From Meiothermus granaticius NBRC 107808 (GTDB lineage Bacteria > Deinococcota > Deinococci > Deinococcales > Thermaceae): a stretch of 64,000 bases of DNA. Below are positions 60,748-64,000 of this stretch, in pieces. The stretch lies in assembly GCF_003574355.1 (NCBI RefSeq), contig NZ_QWLB01000005.1, positions 43,330-107,329 on the forward strand, in the 5' to 3' direction. How positions within the stretch are numbered: the stretch's first letter is position 1; each line of letters opens with the position of its first letter. A program made the position numbers and the translations under genes. The notes beneath the pieces are model-generated. The model was given only the letters and a program-made list of their open reading frames with translations, was not told the DNA's origin and did no database searches.

Positions 60748-61875
60748 CTAAGCCATCGGTAGGGCTGCGGGCTCGTTCAGCACCGCGTTGACATCGGGGT
60801 AATGCAGGATGTTGTAGTAAGGATCCCGCTCCGCCGGGACGAACCCCGCGTCGGAGATGTGGCGAAGGATCTGCTTGAGGGTAGCGTTGGTGCGGGTATG
60901 TCCGGCTGCCACCGAAACCACGTTCTCCTCCAGCATGGTGCTGCCAAAATCATTGGCGCCGTAATACAGGGCAGCCTGGGCCACCTTGAACCCCATGCTG
61001 GGCCAGCTGGCCTGGAAATTAGCGATGTTGGGCAGGGCCAGCCGGGCGATGGCCAGCTGCTGCAGATACTCATGGGCGCTGGCCCCAGGGGCCTTGCCTT
61101 TTAGCCGGGTATGCTCGGTTTGTAGCGTCCACATCGCCATCGAGGCAAAGCCAGCGCCATACCCTCGCAGGGCCTTCTCCTGCTGCTGGCGGAGCGCCAA
61201 GAGGTGTTGGGCCCGCTGCAGGTAGGTCTCACCGAAGCCGATCACCATGGTGGCAATGGTGTATAGGCCCAGGGCCTGCGCGGTGTCTAGAATCCGAAAC
61301 CAGTCGCTGCTCTTGATTCGGGCAGGGGCCGCTTTGGCCCGCACCTCATCCACCAGAATCTCCCCGCCTGCCCCCGGAAGCCCGTCCAGTCCGGCTTCTT
61401 TTAGCTCGACCAGCAGGTCTCGAGCGGTTCGACCGGTCAGCTTCTCGAGCCCCAGGATCTCTTCCGGGCTGAAGGCATCAATGCGTACCTCGGGATAGTG
61501 GGTTTTGAGGTAGCGCAACAACCCTACATACCACTCGAGGGGCAGCCCAGGGTTCACCCCCCCCTGCATCAGGATGCGCCGCCCGCCGACTTGCATCAGC
61601 TCTTCGACCTTGTGCCCAATCTCCTCATAGGTCAGCACGTAGGCGTCGGCTTGGCGCTTGGTGCGATAAAAAGCGCAGAAGTTGCAGGCCACCGTACACA
61701 CGTTGGTGTAGTTGATGTTGCGGTCAATCAGGTAGGTGACGGTATCGGCAGGCGTACGGCGTAGCCGGGCCTGATGGGCCGCCGCCGCCACCTCGGCTAG
61801 GGGCAGCCCGTACAGGCTCACGATCTCTTCAGCGGAAAGGAATTCCCCCTCAACGGCACGCTCCAGCAAGTCCAT
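60748..61875 (-). CDS. mqnC: Cyclic dehypoxanthine futalosine synthase MqnC
   Basis: A 375-residue radical SAM enzyme of the futalosine menaquinone pathway, which cyclises dehypoxanthinyl futalosine. The 4Fe-4S motif CTVACNFCAFYR starts at about residue 60. Other signatures: VTYLIDRNINYTNVC, MQGGVNPGLPLEWY and DGLPGAGGEILVDEV. Length is typical. This pathway is used by Thermus relatives and fits a menaquinone-based respiratory chain. The gene ends directly at the integrase remnant, but its C-terminus seems complete. Confidence 0.93.
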   Translation of the reverse strand: MDLLERAVEGEFLSAEEIVSLYGLPLAEVAAAAHQARLRRTPADTVTYLIDRNINYTNVCTVACNFCAFYRTKRQADAYVLTYEEIGHKVEELMQVGGRRILMQGGVNPGLPLEWYVGLLRYLKTHYPEVRIDAFSPEEILGLEKLTGRTARDLLVELKEAGLDGLPGAGGEILVDEVRAKAAPARIKSSDWFRILDTAQALGLYTIATMVIGFGETYLQRAQHLLALRQQQEKALRGYGAGFASMAMWTLQTEHTRLKGKAPGASAHEYLQQLAIARLALPNIANFQASWPSMGFKVAQAALYYGANDFGSTMLEENVVSVAAGHTRTNATLKQILRHISDAGFVPAERDPYYNILHYPDVNAVLNEPAALPMA

Positions 61876-61930
61876 AGCCTGATGCTACACCGCCCGCGGC
61901 GAAAGACCGTAGCGAGGTGCACCGGAAGGC

Positions 61931-62563
61931 TTAGCTGGCCCGCCTCGAGCCCCAACGGTAGCGCAGGAGGTGCCAGTACATCCCCAAGCGATACCCCAGC
62001 CCCCGCCAGAAGCCACGCTTTTTTTCCTTCATGACCTGGCGGAGTTGGCTCAGGTTCACGTACTCCCAGCGGGCCCCGGTGGCCTTGAGGTGGTCGGTGA
62101 TGGCCGGCTCGGGCCAGCGCTGCGCCTCCAGGCCGGGCACCCCGCGCAGGAACTCGGTGCGGCAGGCCCGTTGACCAGAAAGATAGGGGGTGGCCCGGTT
62201 GCCGAAATCGGTCATCAGCCCACCGGACTTGAACACCCCGATGGCCATGTCTAACCGTCCCTCTTCTACCGGCTCGAGGAGGGTTTGCAGGTGCTCCGGA
62301 CGCAGCCCCACCAAATCCCCGTCGAGCAAGATGACATAAGGCGTAGCCACCTGGGCCAGCCCGGCCGCGATCGCCCCCCCCTTGCCGCGGTTCTCCGGCA
62401 AGCGAACCACCCGCGCCCCGGCCTGCTCCGCCAACCGGGCCGTGGCGTCGCTCGAGCCATCATCGGCCACAATTACCGGATACCCCGCCCGCACCGCCAC
62501 CCCTACCACCGCCCCCACTGTGAGGGCTTCGTTGTAGGCGGGGATCAGGACGGTGGCGTTCAC
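61931..62563 (-). CDS. Family 2 glycosyltransferase
   Basis: A 210-residue protein. GTG 62563 (VNATVLIPAYNEALTVGAVV) follows GAGGGAG at ideal spacing; ATG 62599, overlapping rseP, would add 12 residues. GT-A motifs: ADDGSSDATARL (about 34) and LLDGDLVGL (the DxD, about 82). Cytoplasmic and without the usual C-terminal membrane helices, so probably acting on a lipid-linked or small-molecule acceptor. The basic C-terminus (KEKKRGFWRGLGYRLGMYWH) may touch the membrane. Confidence 0.85.
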   Translation of the reverse strand: MNATVLIPAYNEALTVGAVVGVAVRAGYPVIVADDGSSDATARLAEQAGARVVRLPENRGKGGAIAAGLAQVATPYVILLDGDLVGLRPEHLQTLLEPVEEGRLDMAIGVFKSGGLMTDFGNRATPYLSGQRACRTEFLRGVPGLEAQRWPEPAITDHLKATGARWEYVNLSQLRQVMKEKKRGFWRGLGYRLGMYWHLLRYRWGSRRAS

Positions 62564-62591
62564 AGCGGCTCCCTCGGGCAATCGGCCTGGC

Positions 62592-63611
62592 TCATCCACC
62601 GCTCAGATTGCGGATGTCGTTTATTGTAACCAGCACGATCAGCAAAAGCACAAAGATGAACCCGCCATAGGCCAGCCTGGCCTCCATCTCCGGGCGAATC
62701 CGGCCCCCACTCAAGAAGTTGAGCACCAGCACGAAGATGCGCCCACCATCCAGGCCAGGGATCGGCAGGAGGTTGAAGATGGCCAGCGAGAGGTTGATGT
62801 TGGCTAAGAGGACCAGCAGCGCATACCCCCCGGCCTGGGCGGCTTGCGAGGTGGCGTTTACGATCCCCACCGGCCCCGCCAGCCCAGCGACCTGCTGGCC
62901 TTCGAAAAGCCGCAGCAACCCCCCCACGATTTCCCGGACGATGCGGGGAAAGAGGGTCACGGTGTTGGAAGCCGCTTTGGCGAAACCCAGCCAGAACGGC
63001 TCCCGCTGATAGGTAACCACCGGGCCGTAGGCAATCCCCAGCCGGGGTTCCCGGCCATCCCAGTTAAAGCGCAGCTCGAGGGTCTGCCCCCCGCGCAGCA
63101 CAGTAAAAACCTTTTCACCGGGCTGGGCGCGAAACTTGCTCACCTCCTGGAAATCGGTCAAGGGCTGGCCATCCAGGGCGATAATCTGGTCCCCCGCCTT
63201 GAACCCCACCCGCTCGGCCAGGCTGCCCGGGACCACGCTCGAGACCTCGGCCCTGGTGTTGTTCAGATTGGGGAAGCCCTGAGTGCTCCCTAAAAACCCC
63301 AGAAGGCTCCAGGCCAGAAGCAGGTTCATCACGATCCCCCCAATTAGGATCAGGAACTTGCCCCAGCCGGAAAGCTGCGCGTAGCCCTGGGTATCCCCCG
63401 GCTGCATCCCCTCAATCTCCGCGTAACCGCCCAGGGGGATGAGGTTGAGCCGCCAGGTAGTGCCCCAACGCTCAAAGCCCAGCAGGGTGGGGCCAAACCC
63501 CACCGCGAAGTTGCGCACCCCTACCCCTTGGGCCCGGGCGGCCAGGTAATGCCCCAGCTCATGAACAAAGATGCTGATGGCGATGATCAGCAAAAACCAC
63601 AGCAGGCTCAT
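62592..63611 (-). CDS. rseP: Site-2 protease RseP (M50)
   Basis: A 339-residue intramembrane zinc protease. The HELGH motif (about 20) is in the first helix, a PDZ domain is at about 105-190 (LAERVGFKAGDQIIALDGQP), and the second motif NLLPIPGLDGGR (about 290) lies in the last helices. ATG 63611 with GAGGTT upstream is better than the longer in-frame start. It cleaves anti-sigma factors and leftover signal peptides. Follows dxr by 72 bp, a common arrangement. Confidence 0.93.
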   Translation of the reverse strand: MSLLWFLLIIAISIFVHELGHYLAARAQGVGVRNFAVGFGPTLLGFERWGTTWRLNLIPLGGYAEIEGMQPGDTQGYAQLSGWGKFLILIGGIVMNLLLAWSLLGFLGSTQGFPNLNNTRAEVSSVVPGSLAERVGFKAGDQIIALDGQPLTDFQEVSKFRAQPGEKVFTVLRGGQTLELRFNWDGREPRLGIAYGPVVTYQREPFWLGFAKAASNTVTLFPRIVREIVGGLLRLFEGQQVAGLAGPVGIVNATSQAAQAGGYALLVLLANINLSLAIFNLLPIPGLDGGRIFVLVLNFLSGGRIRPEMEARLAYGGFIFVLLLIVLVTINDIRNLSGG

Positions 63612-63683
63612 GGGGAACCTCGCCAAACCCTACCGCACCAACCGCGGAAACTGGGGGATTTCGTGGGGGGAAGCTGCATAGAT

Positions 63684-64000
63684 TCAGGCTCTTGTTCTGA
63701 CCCATTCCTCGGCCCTTTTTCGGGCCTCTGCGTCAGATCGGAGTATATTTTCCCAGGTCAGGGGCAAGACCGGGGTTTGCTGCAACACCTTTTCCAGGAC
63801 CCCTGCGATATCCAGATAGCCAATTCTGCCGCCCAAAAAGGCCTTTACAGCAATTTCATCGGCAGCGTTGAGAACGGTGGGGGCAACCCCTCCCATCCGC
63901 CCGGCCTCATAGGCTAAAGTCAGGGCCGGAAAGCGAAGGGGGTCGGGGGGGAAGAACTCCAGCCGCTCAGGGATCGGCAGGTCCCGCAGTGGGGTGGGAG
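63684..64000 (-). CDS. dxr: DXP reductoisomerase, C-terminal end (partial)
   Basis: Last 105 or so residues of 1-deoxy-D-xylulose 5-phosphate reductoisomerase (MEP isoprenoid pathway): LRDLPIPERLEFFPPDPLRF, PALTLAYEAGRMGGVAPTVL, NAADEIAVKAFLGGRIGYLD. The conserved NAADE segment and C-terminal helices are intact; the NADPH and catalytic parts lie outside the window. Confidence 0.9.
   Translation of the reverse strand, partial: PTPLRDLPIPERLEFFPPDPLRFPALTLAYEAGRMGGVAPTVLNAADEIAVKAFLGGRIGYLDIAGVLEKVLQQTPVLPLTWENILRSDAEARKRAEEWVRTRA

Overview
The window looks like chromosome of a Meiothermus-like member of the Thermaceae (Deinococcus-Thermus). This is inferred from high GC, an isocitrate dehydrogenase of the long Thermus type, a futalosine-pathway menaquinone gene (mqnC), a CsoR with the Cys-His-His copper site known from Thermus, and many promoters whose -10 box lies 6-8 bases before the start codon (leaderless style). 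The species is not provable from the sequence alone.

Region 1-13.2 kb is a copper-handling island: a membrane protein, a decayed AraC regulator, a glutaredoxin-like protein, a Cys-rich mini-protein, CopA, CsoR and CopZ (with a clear CsoR operator and promoter), a PEBP-like protein, an overlapping operon of DUF4396 protein, multicopper oxidase and Rieske-FAD oxidoreductase, and DUF305 metal-binding proteins. Three island genes are broken: a third DUF305 gene, a Csp-type copper-storage protein and a small membrane protein. From 13.2-17.7 kb come a redoxin fused to an Lgt-like membrane domain, Lnt, a duplicated lgt start, Lgt and a BNR-repeat protein. Six promoters between 11.2 and 16.0 kb share a tandem 11-bp-spaced box of PhoB/OmpR type placed 10 bp before the -10 element. 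Envelope/core genes (AarF kinase, patatin) run to 20.2 kb, then a truncated NuoL.

At about 21.4 kb the sequence breaks into mobile, plasmid-like material: fragments of unknown genes, a decayed AbiE toxin-antitoxin, a ParB-like protein and an ArdC-like protein. Then comes the most interesting part, a defence island (26-38 kb): a three-component ABC-3C system (Rad50-like ATPase, middle component, C-terminal component) and, divergent from it, a 1012-residue fusion of a caspase-like protease with a Ski2-type helicase, followed by a UvrD-like helicase, a CoiA-like protein and an AlbA_2/Schlafen-type protein. An IS982-type element sits between the two divergent units, just upstream of the caspase-helicase promoter. 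A second, broken copy of the shared control region and caspase domain lies at 38.55-39.16 kb and ends exactly at a single type I-E-like CRISPR repeat.

Region 38-47.6 kb is a mosaic: a PIN toxin/antitoxin pair, IS6 and IS5 remnants, NmrA-type dehydrogenases, SnoaL-like proteins, an AraC regulator and decayed genes. Excisionase-like genes with adjoining att-like repeats occur at 38.1, 45.5 and 60.1 kb, with a fourth gene remnant at 57.4 kb. They mark ends of related integrative elements; the last abuts the 3' half of a tRNA-Arg(ACG) gene at 60.5 kb. Between them lies a signalling operon (47.6-56.8 kb) of two very large hybrid histidine kinases and an HD-GYP response regulator, then isocitrate dehydrogenase.

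From 60.7 kb on the sequence is ordinary core: mqnC, a glycosyltransferase, the site-2 protease RseP and the end of dxr.
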